Part shown: positions 1-8,870 of the stretch, piece after piece
Layout of the letters: the number at the start of each line of letters is the position of its first letter
Position numbering within the stretch: the stretch's first letter is position 1
Assembly (NCBI GenBank): GCA_016721905.1
Contig: JADKHH010000004.1
Span: forward strand, 248,001-312,000
Origin: Candidatus Opimibacter skivensis
Lineage (GTDB): Bacteria > Bacteroidota > Bacteroidia > Chitinophagales > Saprospiraceae
Length of the DNA stretch: 64,000 bases
Reading direction: 5' to 3'
The notes under the pieces: generated by a model
Seen by the model: the letters and a program-made list of their open reading frames with translations, nothing else
Told to the model about the DNA's origin: nothing
Databases searched by the model: none
Position numbers and translations under genes: made by a program

Positions 1-1
1 T

Positions 2-1156
2 TTTGATTTTGATCTCGATGGGGATGATGATCTCTACCTGACGCATGATGCGCAAGTGCCGTATATCCTTTTTGAAAATATGGGAGACATGACGTTCACA
101 AATATTTCAGCGGATGCTAATGTCAACTATGCCGGCTTTGGTATGGGAGCTGATGTTGGTGATTTCAATCTCGATGGGCATATGGATATCTATATCACCA
201 ATCTATATGACAATGTATTGTATCAAAATATGGGTGATGGTACTTTTGAAAACGTTGGTGAAGCATTTGGTGTCAATGATCCGGGCATGGGATGGGGTAA
301 TGTATGGGGTGATTTTGATAATGACAGGTTACCGGACATCTATGTAGTCAATGACTATTATTTTTCACCTTATGAGAATGTATTGTATCGAAATACAGGC
401 GCTGGTTTTGAAATTGCTTCTGCAGGAGATCCTTGTGAAAGTCCGTATGCGGGGTATGCAACAGTTGCTACTGACCTCAATGATGATGGTCTTCTGGATT
501 TGTTAGTAGCCAACAATGGTGCTCCGGGTGTGCAGTTGTTTCAGAACACCACGAGTGATCCTAAACATTACATCAGTTTCTATCTGGAAGGTGTGGAGTC
601 CAATCGTGATGCGTTGGGTGCAAAGTTGGAGGTGTATACTGCTGCAGGTATTCAGTACGACCAGGTGATCGGGAACAGTGGCTGGGCGGCAGACAATGGC
701 CGCTGGATCCATTTTGGTCTGGCGGATCAGCAGATGGTGGAAAAGGTCATCATCCGATGGCCTTCAGGTGCAGTGCAGCAAATCGATGGATTGGATGTGG
801 ATCAGAAGTATAGGATACGCGAAGGCGAAGGTGTGATTTCTGCTGTGAAAGAAATAAACAATCCAATTAAATCCTGCCAGATGATAGCTAGAGATGATGA
901 ATTGACTCTTTCTTTTCCAACAATAAACGAAATTAAGTCATTGACCATTTCGGATATGTCAGGCAGAAATATTCCCGCAACTTATACACGATCGGAGGAG
1001 GAAGTGAATGTTGCACTGCCATCGTTGCCATCAGGAATTTATCAGGTGATGGTGGTGCAGGAGGATGAGTTGTGTGTCCAGATTCTGGCATCGGGGTGGA
1101 ATAAGATAATATCGATGTCATTTTTAAAAATCAGATCAGCGAAAATTATCTTTTAA
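2..1156 (+). CDS. FG-GAP/VCBS-repeat protein with ASPIC-UnbV domain, 3' part (5' end outside window)
   Basis: This is the C-terminal part of a secreted calcium-binding beta-propeller protein. The reading frame is open from base 2, so the apparent GTG start at 56 is only the first start codon inside the window. Repeated Asp-rich FG-GAP/VCBS loops are visible (FDFDLDGDDDLY, GDFNLDGHMDIYI, GDFDNDRLPDIYV, DLNDDGLLDLLVA). An ASPIC/UnbV domain follows (LEGVESNRDALGAKLEVY ... HFGLADQQMVEKVIIRWPSG). The last ~80 residues look like a T9SS type A sorting tail (LTISDMSGR ... LPSGIYQVMVV). The final ~20 residues (after ILASGWNK) are atypical for such a tail, so the true end may be slightly displaced by an indel. 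Proteins of this type are usually exported to the cell surface; the ligand is unknown. Confidence 0.85.
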   Translation, partial: FDFDLDGDDDLYLTHDAQVPYILFENMGDMTFTNISADANVNYAGFGMGADVGDFNLDGHMDIYITNLYDNVLYQNMGDGTFENVGEAFGVNDPGMGWGNVWGDFDNDRLPDIYVVNDYYFSPYENVLYRNTGAGFEIASAGDPCESPYAGYATVATDLNDDGLLDLLVANNGAPGVQLFQNTTSDPKHYISFYLEGVESNRDALGAKLEVYTAAGIQYDQVIGNSGWAADNGRWIHFGLADQQMVEKVIIRWPSGAVQQIDGLDVDQKYRIREGEGVISAVKEINNPIKSCQMIARDDELTLSFPTINEIKSLTISDMSGRNIPATYTRSEEEVNVALPSLPSGIYQVMVVQEDELCVQILASGWNKIISMSFLKIRSAKIIF

Positions 1157-1281
1157 ATAATTCTCCGATATCTGCGTTCCTTGCATTACGTTTATCTTTT
1201 TTGAACGCATACTTCGACTACGCTCAGCACAAGGATTTCGCTGATGCATTTTAGAAATGATTAACGCTGATAGGCATTGAC

Positions 1282-4200
1282 CTATAGTCTTACGAATTTC
1301 CGCATGCCCACGATGACCTGATTTTCTCTAAGCAAGAGATTGTATACACCTTGAGCCAGATGGGAGACGTCTATAGCCTTACGGTTCAACAGCGATGATT
1401 GTGTGATGGTTCGGCCCAGGTGATCAATAATTTCATACTCACTGATACGATCGAAATCACTTTCTGCCATGGTCAGTGTGAGGAGACTATTTGTTGGATT
1501 CGGATATACATCAAAAGCCATCAGGTCCTTTACATCCTTTGTTCCGACAGGCTGCCGGATGATCATATTGGCTTCATTGGTCAGGATGGGATCATTGAAA
1601 TCAAAATAGATACGAGCCTGGTTGGGAATATTCGTCTCATAATCATATTCAGGAAGCGGTTTGACCCTGAATTTAAAAAATCCGTGAGACGCTGGTTCGT
1701 TGGTTGAACTGTCAGGTAGTAGTATGTCATCAAAAAGCACCACTAATGCCGGGCCATCTGAAATGAAATGAGTATAGGTCTGGCTTGCGCTCAGCATTTC
1801 CAACGTACTCAGGTCCAGTTTAGGTGAGAGCGGATCTATCACGCGAATATTGAAAGCGGTATCTGTGCCGGTATTCTGAAAGCGGATATGGTAATAGATA
1901 TATTCTCCTTTATCGACAGTTTCTGCTTCTTCGCCATACTCGTTGAAGGTTCGCTTATCATTTGGATCATAGGATCCGATGTTCTCCTGGCATTCTGTAT
2001 AAGTAGATCGGGATTCTCCACATTCATTATCATCCTGGAGTGTACCTGTAAGGCAATGCTCCATGCCCAACTCAGCATCACAGGATAGCTTGAAGAATAT
2101 GTAAAAATTGATTTCATCATTGACGGCCATCACTCCCAGGTCAAATACCAGGATGCTGTCGCCGACAAGGGTGTAAGGAATAGTGGCTGAGGTGAACTCA
2201 AAGAATGGATCCAGTTTTACGGTCAGTGTAGTGCCGAGGGTGGATTGGGGTCCGGTATTTCGAACACGGAATGAATAGTAATTGTCGAAGCAACGACGGA
2301 GAAGGGGCGTTGAAAAATCAACTTCAAGGTCCGCGCAACTCGAAAGAACAACGGCCTGGAAATCCTGGTCAATATTCGGACTGCTTTCATTCACGGCCAC
2401 CTGATAGGCGGCGTCGCATAAGTCCCAATGCGTATTGAGAGGTTGGCTACTGATGGTATAATTTCCTTCCGGAACAGAGAATGTAAAGTGACCTTCACTA
2501 TTCGTCGTTGTGATTCTCAGGTAATCGTCACCCTCTACTTTCACCTGCCAGTATTTTAATCCAGGATCTAAGGTATCTGTGATACAATCCTGATCAGACG
2601 TATGATGGACGGACCCTGAAATAAACTGAGGATAAGACAATGGTTTGGTGGAACGGAATACTTTGGTTTGATCCACAATCACATACAAGTGTTTATTTGA
2701 TGCTACAATATACTTACGAGTACCATCCTGAGGGAGGCCGATAATCGGGTAGGTTTCAATCTCCTCACCATTGAAAATATGATATTGTCCTGATCCGATA
2801 CCAATTACATCCGTACCTGAAGAAATAAGGACATAGCTATAAGTCAATTCATCATAAAGGCCTACAAACGTTGATCCTTCGCCAAACCGAAAACGATACA
2901 GGCCCGTTTGGGTTCCGCTAAATATATCTTCAACAACAAAGTAAATCGTACCATCATCCATGATGGTGCCACCATATACATCCAATGCTTGAAAATCGCC
3001 CAGCGATTGAGTCTCTGTAGCTCCGGATACTAAGTTGATTTTGGTGACTCGCGCATCATAATAGAATTCCGCCATCAGCAAATAATTATCCACCAGCTTT
3101 ACCAATGGCTGATCGAAAAAATAAGGGGTAACGAATCGTTTCCAATCCTGACCATTATTGACCGTCACAAAGCATTCATCATATAATCCTCCAAACACGA
3201 CCAGTATATTGTCATCCAGGACTTGCAGACCATAAGCAAAAAAAGGTAACTCACTTTCAGGAAGTGGTATCGTCGTAAAACTGACTCCATTATCCATAGA
3301 ATATTGAATCTCACTATCTCTATTGAGATAGAGCCCTCCATTTGGAGAATACTGAATCACATAATTGGCTCCTCCACTGGAGTCCATTTCTATCCAATCC
3401 GGATCAACGGTATTTTTATGAAATAATGCACTAGAGGTCAGCAATGCATGATGTCCCTTCTGCGATTCGTTGATCGTATGCAAAAAGGGATAGTTTATAT
3501 CCGGACGATGTTCCTCCCATTGACCGGAGCCAGCTGGCTGGACAATATAAAAATCGCTAGCATTGTCATTCAGGTAGATATCGCTGTCAGGACTTACCCA
3601 AATATTATCTTTTTCGTCAATAACATCACTGCTTGCTATGATGTTCCATGTGAAATCACAACCGGTAGATTTATAAATCCGGTTTTCAGTTCTAAAAAAG
3701 TAATGATCTCCTTCTACAAAGAATTCGGTGGAATAGTTAAAATTTGGAATAATGCTTTGGGTCGAACCTTCACGCACGATCACCTCATCTTCTTTAATGA
3801 GATAATAGCGGTCATCATCACATATGAGCACCTGACCACAGGGATGATAGGTGAAGGATGCAATGCTAAGGTCGAGTGATTTATTGACGATCCGTTCGCC
3901 TTCATTCGTGAAAATGGAAAGATTGTCTGAGGCTCCTGCGGTGTGATGCAGTATAAAGTGATGATCAAACTTAAAGAGGTGGGCAGAATGATCTACGATG
4001 TTTTCGCCAAACGTAAACATCGTGACAAAGGTCTTCCCTTTATCCAGGCTGTAGCCGAAAGATTGATCCTGGAAGACGAATAGTGTATCGTTTTTGATAA
4101 AACTGGCTTCCACTTCTCTCCATCCGCCATCCATGCTCATTTTATGCCAGACACCATCCCTCCGGACGAGATGCACACCATACTCCGGTTTCAAAACCGG

Positions 4201-4455
4201 GGTGCCATCGCTGAAATACTGGATGTCAAAAAGACGAGAACTTACCGGCAGAGCAGTCTTCGTCCAGGTCTGTCCATCAAGTGAGGTATAGATACTCTCG
4301 TTATCATTTGCGGCCTGGATAAAAAACTCTCCGATCGGTGACTTCCGGATAACTGAAATATTAAAGTCGTTAGGACCAGTTAGTTCTTCGAAAGTCAATT
4401 GACCAAAGGAAATGGCTTGAATACTGAGCAAGGAAAAGAGTAAAAGAGGTTTCAT
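1282..4455 (-). CDS. Large secreted protein: propeller-like N-terminus, DUF7619-type domain, T9SS sorting tail
   Basis: A 1057-residue protein beginning with a clear signal peptide (MKPLLLFSLLSIQAISFG). Residues ~25-620 carry recurring sorting-receptor/BNR-like strands (Y-S-x-D-x-G motifs such as YSLDKGKTF, YSMDNGVSF, TVNNGQDW), suggesting one or two beta-propellers. At ~640-720 there is a carboxypeptidase-regulatory-like Ig fold (TDTLDPGLKYWQVKVEG). At ~720-970 a conserved-repeat region includes GSYDPNDKRTF and YIYYHIRFQNTGTDTAFNI, the hallmark of the DUF7619-type domain of Bacteroidota secreted proteins. The C-terminus (DVYPNPTNSLLTL ... GVYNLLLRENQVIVGMRKFVRL) is a canonical T9SS type A tail. 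It is intact, with the start fixed by the signal peptide. Function is probably surface adhesion or ligand binding; no catalytic motif is seen. Confidence 0.9.
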   Translation of the reverse strand: MKPLLLFSLLSIQAISFGQLTFEELTGPNDFNISVIRKSPIGEFFIQAANDNESIYTSLDGQTWTKTALPVSSRLFDIQYFSDGTPVLKPEYGVHLVRRDGVWHKMSMDGGWREVEASFIKNDTLFVFQDQSFGYSLDKGKTFVTMFTFGENIVDHSAHLFKFDHHFILHHTAGASDNLSIFTNEGERIVNKSLDLSIASFTYHPCGQVLICDDDRYYLIKEDEVIVREGSTQSIIPNFNYSTEFFVEGDHYFFRTENRIYKSTGCDFTWNIIASSDVIDEKDNIWVSPDSDIYLNDNASDFYIVQPAGSGQWEEHRPDINYPFLHTINESQKGHHALLTSSALFHKNTVDPDWIEMDSSGGANYVIQYSPNGGLYLNRDSEIQYSMDNGVSFTTIPLPESELPFFAYGLQVLDDNILVVFGGLYDECFVTVNNGQDWKRFVTPYFFDQPLVKLVDNYLLMAEFYYDARVTKINLVSGATETQSLGDFQALDVYGGTIMDDGTIYFVVEDIFSGTQTGLYRFRFGEGSTFVGLYDELTYSYVLISSGTDVIGIGSGQYHIFNGEEIETYPIIGLPQDGTRKYIVASNKHLYVIVDQTKVFRSTKPLSYPQFISGSVHHTSDQDCITDTLDPGLKYWQVKVEGDDYLRITTTNSEGHFTFSVPEGNYTISSQPLNTHWDLCDAAYQVAVNESSPNIDQDFQAVVLSSCADLEVDFSTPLLRRCFDNYYSFRVRNTGPQSTLGTTLTVKLDPFFEFTSATIPYTLVGDSILVFDLGVMAVNDEINFYIFFKLSCDAELGMEHCLTGTLQDDNECGESRSTYTECQENIGSYDPNDKRTFNEYGEEAETVDKGEYIYYHIRFQNTGTDTAFNIRVIDPLSPKLDLSTLEMLSASQTYTHFISDGPALVVLFDDILLPDSSTNEPASHGFFKFRVKPLPEYDYETNIPNQARIYFDFNDPILTNEANMIIRQPVGTKDVKDLMAFDVYPNPTNSLLTLTMAESDFDRISEYEIIDHLGRTITQSSLLNRKAIDVSHLAQGVYNLLLRENQVIVGMRKFVRL

Positions 4456-4734
4456 ACACTTGGGATTTAAGATATAACTGATACTTGGTTTAGGGCATCA
4501 GCAGCATGTGGTTTAATCGATATACCTGAAACCAGGTATGTAAATATAACCGCTAAAATCCATAATTCAATGAAATGCTCTTCACGGGATTCAAAAACGA
4601 ATTGTATACACGCCTGTGGTATGGATAAGTTGTCCTGGACTGGAAATGATGCGGATTGCTTCTGGTAATCGTACCATGTTCAGTGACCCATAGGAATTCC
4701 ATATTGCTTTCCCAGGAGATGGATAATGATTTGA

Positions 4735-4971
4735 CTAGACGAAAATATATCCCAAATCCCGGAGTAAAACCAAAGCCATGGTTGACTTATACCATTCATA
4801 CACCCGAAAGCAATTTTGGGGATTCTCTCTTATTCCTTTATCGGGTTGCTTGAAAATGATTTCATTCGGGGCATTGAGATTTGCAAGTTGAATGGCTGCT
4901 TCAAAATGGTCCTTATTGATATAGGCAGAATCCAACTTCAACTTATAGTGATCGTAAGTGCCAGCGCTCAT
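4735..4971 (-). pseudogene. Possible gene remnant, unknown function
   Basis: A 78-codon open frame between the T9SS protein and aqpZ. Its composition looks protein-like (HYKLKLDSAYINKDHFEAA, PNEIIFKQPDKGIRENPQ), unlike the surrounding non-coding sequence. There is no recognisable domain and no good upstream start context, and the last residues look like read-through. It may be a fragment of a larger decayed gene. The rest of the 4456-5031 interval shows nothing else that I can support. Confidence 0.3.
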
Positions 4972-5031
4972 TTCAGAGGATTTTGGAGGATATCATCAGG
5001 ACGGAGCCGGCCACTCGATTAGCCATTGTTT

Positions 5032-5718
5032 TTATTCCTTCTCGGGCGAAATCATTTTATAAACAAGTCCAGCTAAGATTGCACCTACCACTGGCGCGAC
5101 AATAAAAAGCCAAAGCTGTTCGATGGCCCAACCCTGGGCAAATAGAGCCTGGCTAATACTTCTCGCAGGATTTACGGAAGTGTTGGTGACAGGAATACTG
5201 ATTAAGTGAATAAGTGTCAATCCAAGTCCAATAGCCAGTCCTGCAAATCCTTTGGCTGCTTTGGAATGAGTTGCTCCTAATATGATTATTAAGAACATAA
5301 AGGTCATTATGGTTTCTGTGACCAGGGCGGCAGTCAGACTATATCCACCAGGCGAGTGTTCTCCATAACCATTTGAGGCAAATCCACCAATTTCAAATCC
5401 TGCCTTTCCACTGGCGATAATGTAAAGGATGCCAGCTCCGGCAATACCTCCCAATACCTGGGCCGCCATGTAGGGAAGAAGTTCTTTCTTGTCAAAACGA
5501 CCACCCATCCACAGTCCGATCGAAACAGCGGGGTTAAGGTGGCAACCTGAAATGTGTCCGATAGCATAGGCCATGGTCACTACCGTCAAGCCAAAAGCGA
5601 TTGAAACACCTACAAATCCAATTCCTAATTCAGGATATGCTGCGGCTAAAACAGCACTTCCACATCCTCCAAGGACTAACCAGAAGGTTCCGATAAATTC
5701 TGCTATTACCTTTTTCAT
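5032..5718 (-). CDS. aqpZ: Aquaporin Z
   Basis: A water channel of the inner membrane, 228 residues, the usual length for AqpZ. Both NPA boxes are present (SGCHLNPAVSI near residue 63 and TNTSVNPARSIS near 187). The aromatic/arginine selectivity-filter residues of the water-specific AqpZ subgroup are visible: His in LIHLISIPVTNTS, then Thr, then the Arg after the second NPA box. Six hydrophobic helices can be traced. It stands alone, with no same-strand neighbour within 300 bases. Both the family and the water-selective subgroup are well supported; glycerol transport is unlikely given the His/Arg filter. Confidence 0.96.
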   Translation of the reverse strand: MKKVIAEFIGTFWLVLGGCGSAVLAAAYPELGIGFVGVSIAFGLTVVTMAYAIGHISGCHLNPAVSIGLWMGGRFDKKELLPYMAAQVLGGIAGAGILYIIASGKAGFEIGGFASNGYGEHSPGGYSLTAALVTETIMTFMFLIIILGATHSKAAKGFAGLAIGLGLTLIHLISIPVTNTSVNPARSISQALFAQGWAIEQLWLFIVAPVVGAILAGLVYKMISPEKE

Positions 5719-5959
5719 TTTCGTTGTGTTTTTAAGTTAGTATAAAGAACGGTCTGTTTTCTAGAATAACGACGAGGGATGCTTGAAGACAGGCCGACTG
5801 AGTTCGGGTTGTCTCCGGGGCATCTTCCTCCAAATTTACTTTTTTCTTTTAGTTGCCGAAGCTAAGTTTTGTTTGTGGGTCGGTAGCGAAGGCGAACCTT
5901 TGGCCTCCGTAGCTTGTGGTGGGTATAGATCGAAAGCCAGCGAAGGAGGCATTCTCTGT

Positions 5960-6038
5960 TGAGATTGCCCTGCTTATGAGCATTCGATATTAGTTCATGT
6001 CATTATTGATAAAATCGCTGCATGGGATTGAAATAGTA
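5960..6038 (-). other. Degenerate attC-like half-site downstream of cassette A
   Basis: Read on the minus strand, ATGAACTAAT lies a few tens of bases after the stop of the 6039-7004 gene. It resembles the complement expected for that cassette's own start (GTTAGTCCAT): 9 of 12 bases agree with AGATGGACTAAC. It is followed by AGCAGGGCAATC, which also occurs in the attC-like site at 7696-7825. The right-hand half of the expected hairpin is not clear. I read this as a decayed attC site. The remainder of 5719-5960 holds no gene. Confidence 0.4.
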
Positions 6039-7004
6039 TTACCAGCCTCTTTTTCTTCTTCTCTTTGCACTATCCCATTTGCGTCTTTCTGCTTTGTTAT
6101 AATAACGAAGATAGATATCGTCTTGCGCTGTTGGTTCTAAATCCGTAAAGGTCCACTGTATGGTTTTCTGTGTGGAATCGATGCTGAAAATACTTGGAGC
6201 AACTTGTTCAATAGTTTCAATATCAATATCGTGAAGTTGGATCTTAATGGATGCCTTTCCAATGCTTTTATACCAACCGCTACCCGTTCTTAAGATGTAA
6301 TTAAAATATCTAAAATCTCCGCCATATCCAAGACCTGAAGGCAATGTGTATACGACCTTTATTTGCCTTTTTGCCTGCCTATCGAATTTTACGTTCCAAA
6401 CGTACCAGGGGAAATTTCCTTTTTCTTGTTGCTCTTTAAACTCGATCCAAAGTTTGGAGCCAAGGCTGGGTTTGGATTCTCTCCATTCAAATAGATCTTG
6501 CAAGGCCTTTTGAGTCTTTTGGTAGGTTCCAGGTGGATAAATGGTTCTGTTTCCTTTTTCTTTTATTCCGTTTGCAGCATAGATACTATCTCTTTTCCGT
6601 TGGTATTCATTATCAAAGTGGTAAACAGCCATATACTTTCTGTATACACTGTCCATTTCGGCGGGTACTTGAATATCCTTTTCAGTGAGTAACCTTTCGT
6701 CAACATATATTCTAAAATTACCCCGATCGGTTGGAGTATACTTGCCCATGGACCAATACTGAAAATTCATTTCAGGAAACCCAATCTGTATTTCAGTGGC
6801 ATCACCGAAATTCTCGAGATTAAACGTGCATTCAACTTTTGCTGAGTCATTGTATATGTCTGCGAATACATACTCACTCGTCATTTGAATTTTGCAATCA
6901 GCGACCGTGTAAATACTATTGACAACGATGGGGTTAGGAGCGATGTCAGCAATTACCGGGCTACATGATAAAATTAATTGTATAAGACAGAATATTTGTT
7001 TCAT
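6039..7004 (-). CDS. Secreted hypothetical protein in integron-like cassette A (DUF4424-like)
   Basis: A 321-residue protein with an N-terminal signal peptide (MKQIFCLIQLILSCSPVIA) and a mature start beginning DIAPNPIVV, reminiscent of DUF4424-type exported proteins. The body is rich in aromatic beta-strand segments, and the C-terminus is strongly basic (RRKWDSAKRRRKRGW). No catalytic motif is recognised. The start codon lies only ~21 bases inside the cassette boundary at 7025, and the gene is the last of three minus-strand genes separated by attC-like inverted repeats. It is likely expressed from an upstream promoter or its own very short leader. Family assignment is tentative; export is well supported. 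Confidence 0.75.
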   Translation of the reverse strand: MKQIFCLIQLILSCSPVIADIAPNPIVVNSIYTVADCKIQMTSEYVFADIYNDSAKVECTFNLENFGDATEIQIGFPEMNFQYWSMGKYTPTDRGNFRIYVDERLLTEKDIQVPAEMDSVYRKYMAVYHFDNEYQRKRDSIYAANGIKEKGNRTIYPPGTYQKTQKALQDLFEWRESKPSLGSKLWIEFKEQQEKGNFPWYVWNVKFDRQAKRQIKVVYTLPSGLGYGGDFRYFNYILRTGSGWYKSIGKASIKIQLHDIDIETIEQVAPSIFSIDSTQKTIQWTFTDLEPTAQDDIYLRYYNKAERRKWDSAKRRRKRGW

Positions 7005-7018
7005 CAGTTCTTTTAGAT

Positions 7019-7150
7019 GGACTAACGGTCAAGTACATGCGTAGTGCAGGGTTTCATAGTGATTCACTGTCCACCCAGCGTAAAGTTTCAAGAGTAAAAA
7101 TGCTCATTTTTAGCTGTTCAGCCCGCATTACGCTTATACAATGTTAGCGG
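7019..7150 (-). other. attC-like recombination site between cassettes B and A
   Basis: A 132 bp imperfect inverted repeat. On the minus strand it opens with CCGCTAAC (7150-7143), which contains the stop codon of the VOC gene, and closes with GTTAGTCC (7026-7019). The arms 7142-7121 and 7051-7027 pair imperfectly (ATTGTATAAGCGTAATGCGG against CTGCACTACGCATGTACTTG). The opening box CCGCTAAC is the exact complement of GTTAGCGG at the start of the same cassette (7703-7696), as expected of the 1R box of a gene cassette. The central bases form further weak hairpins. Confidence 0.65.
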
Positions 7151-7650
7151 TTCGTGCTACTGTTTGCAGGCATTGCTTCTATAACGTGTATTTCGTTTCC
7201 ATCAGGGTCTTTTATCATGATAGTTTTTGCACCGTAGGGCATTCTGTCAATAATCGGTTGCTCGTATTTGCCTGATTTGTAATCGCTGCTCACTTCCATA
7301 AGCCTCTTCAGAAAAGCATCCATAGAAATTACCATAAAACCGAAGTGTACAAAACCAACATATTTTGGTCCTGAAGGTACGTCACTGATAATTTCAGTAG
7401 TGTCGTTGACCCACTGTGACAAATGGAGTTCAATACCATCACCAAATCTCAACCATTTTACAATGTATTGGGGGCTTGGAGGAAAGGGATACGGTATCGT
7501 GTCCGCCTGAAAGACTTTGGCGTAAAAATCTACACTACTTTCTAAATTCTTTACATCCAATAAAGTATGGTTATACCAGACAGTACTTTTTTGTGCTATC
7601 GCAAAGGATGTGATAAAGAACAAGAATAGAAGGAGAAAAGACTTTATCAT
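7144..7650 (-). CDS. Exported VOC (glyoxalase-fold) protein in integron-like cassette B
   Basis: A 168-residue protein with a signal peptide (MIKSFLLLFLFFITSFAIA) followed by one vicinal-oxygen-chelate fold. The N-terminal VOC opening WYNHTLLDVKNLESSVDFY and the C-terminal IMIKDPDGNEIHVIEAMP are both typical. Candidate metal ligands are the His of YNHTLL, an acidic/His pair in GIELHLSQW, and Glu in GNEIHVIE. VOC enzymes are usually cytoplasmic, so the cleavable signal peptide is unusual. The stop codon (TAA) is embedded in the first box of the downstream attC-like site, a packing typical of gene cassettes. Substrate unknown. Confidence 0.85.
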   Translation of the reverse strand: MIKSFLLLFLFFITSFAIAQKSTVWYNHTLLDVKNLESSVDFYAKVFQADTIPYPFPPSPQYIVKWLRFGDGIELHLSQWVNDTTEIISDVPSGPKYVGFVHFGFMVISMDAFLKRLMEVSSDYKSGKYEQPIIDRMPYGAKTIMIKDPDGNEIHVIEAMPANSSTNR

Positions 7651-7695
7651 TGGTTGATATTTTTCTTACAAAGTGTTGAAAACCGCAAAGCATGA

Positions 7696-7825
7696 CCGCT
7701 AACGTACCGGGCTACCCGCCGGCAGGACTCGTGAGGGAGATCTGTGCCTGAGTAGCTTTCTTCAAATATAAGGACAACTTTGGTTGCGTGATTGCCCCTG
7801 CTGGTGGGTAGGCTATGTTAGGCAC
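7696..7825 (-). other. attC-like recombination site between cassettes C and B
   Basis: A 130 bp imperfect inverted repeat. On the minus strand it opens with GTGCCTAAC (7825-7817; consensus inverse core RYYYAAC satisfied) and closes with GTTAGCGG (7703-7696). The arms GCCTACCCACCAGCA (7813-7799) and TGCCGGCGGGTAGC (7724-7711) pair with one unpaired base and two mismatches; an extrahelical base of this kind is a feature of attC hairpins. It begins five bases after the stop of the 7830-8597 gene. Its opening box nearly complements the start of the same cassette at 8611-8603 (GTTAGACAC versus GTTAGGCAC). Confidence 0.65.
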
Positions 7826-7829
7826 AGCT

Positions 7830-8597
7830 TTAGTGTGATTCAATTGGTTTGGTAAATGCTATTTTATTTTCTGTCCAGCTGGTAATATTGCCTGATGAAT
7901 CCATTATATCAAATTTGACTTCAAAATTATCGCCTTCATTGAAGTTAAATGCACCGCCACACATTCCGCGACCGACTTTCAATACTCCATTTTCTTCTGG
8001 TTTCAAATAGCTTATAGTTGTTTTATTGCTAGCAAGACTTGTAACAGATGTCTTGATTAATATTTCAGATTGATCGGATGCTTGAAAACTAAAGTAAACG
8101 TAAGCCTCAGGTCCGCATCCAAATGCAATAAAAGTCTTTTTTAATTCCTTAGGTTTTGATACCCATTTCGGTTTCGAAATATCCCTTCCTTTTATAACCT
8201 TCCAGTTTGGGTATTCATATTTACCAGTAATTGAATTCCAATTTTTCGTTTCAGGACTTTGATTTTCAGGAATATTATCAATATAAATATGATATTCACG
8301 GCCAGGAATTAATTCTTTAACTGGTTTCAAAATTGCTTGAGTTAAACTGCCTTCTCCGATTATTATTTCTTCAACAGTTAATTCTACTTTTTCATCACCT
8401 GACTTAAGGTAAACAGGATATTTGAGGTTTAACTGCAATATGATTTTCTGACTTAGGGAATAACCATCTATAACAATTAAAGAATTCTCATATATCGTCT
8501 TACCATTAGGCCAAAAATCCATTCTTCCTAGTCCACAATCTGCATAAGATTTGGCTGACACCAATAAAACTACTGTAACTATAAATAATACTTTCAT
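7830..8597 (-). CDS. Secreted hypothetical protein in integron-like cassette C
   Basis: A 255-residue protein with a signal peptide (MKVLFIVTVVLLVSAKSYA), probably cleaved before DCGLGRMDFWPNG. The rest is predicted all-beta with two Ig-like stretches (LIPGREYHIYIDNIPENQ; FEVKFDIMDSSGNITSW) and several Cys (DCGLG, GCGPEAYVYF, GRGMCGGAFNF) that could form disulfides. No family is recognised. The coding sequence is visibly more A+T-rich than its neighbours outside the cassette region, consistent with horizontal acquisition. The start codon is 13 bases inside the cassette boundary at 8610, and the stop is 5 bases from the attC-like site. Confidence 0.8.
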   Translation of the reverse strand: MKVLFIVTVVLLVSAKSYADCGLGRMDFWPNGKTIYENSLIVIDGYSLSQKIILQLNLKYPVYLKSGDEKVELTVEEIIIGEGSLTQAILKPVKELIPGREYHIYIDNIPENQSPETKNWNSITGKYEYPNWKVIKGRDISKPKWVSKPKELKKTFIAFGCGPEAYVYFSFQASDQSEILIKTSVTSLASNKTTISYLKPEENGVLKVGRGMCGGAFNFNEGDNFEVKFDIMDSSGNITSWTENKIAFTKPIESH

Positions 8598-8602
8598 AAG
8601 TT

Positions 8603-8713
8603 GTGTCTAACACGGATATATACGCAACTCAAGGTACTACACATCTATTGATATTCAATGCTTTAATAGTGCGTTTTTCAATATATTCATTGCGTATAGC
8701 CAATCCGCTGTGC
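8603..8713 (-). other. Partly degraded attC-like site upstream of cassette C
   Basis: On the minus strand this site ends with TATATATCCGTGTTAGACAC, the closing box GTTAGAC fitting GTTRRRY. The left arm GGATTGGCTATACGCAA pairs with the right arm TTGCGTATATATCC. The opening box (GCACAGC) has lost the RYYYAAC consensus. It implies that another cassette once lay upstream, in the interval 8714-9114, which now holds no convincing gene, only a MITE-like element. Confidence 0.45.
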
Positions 8714-8870
8714 TGAGCGGGAGGACGAGAATCCGGGTGAGGCAGTCGAAGCATTTAGTTTTTAAAATATCCTTCTTCCCTCCCTATTCCTGCCCTCCCC
8801 ACTCCTCCTCAACTCACTCCAGATATTAAGAGTTCACAGGATCGACATCACTTTAAATACACAAAACTGA

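Noticed and set aside
6039..8713. Ordinary operon terminators instead of attC sites
   Set aside because: The inverted repeats are long with imperfect arms and lack U-runs, and their boxes are complementary to the start of the same unit, which terminators would not show.
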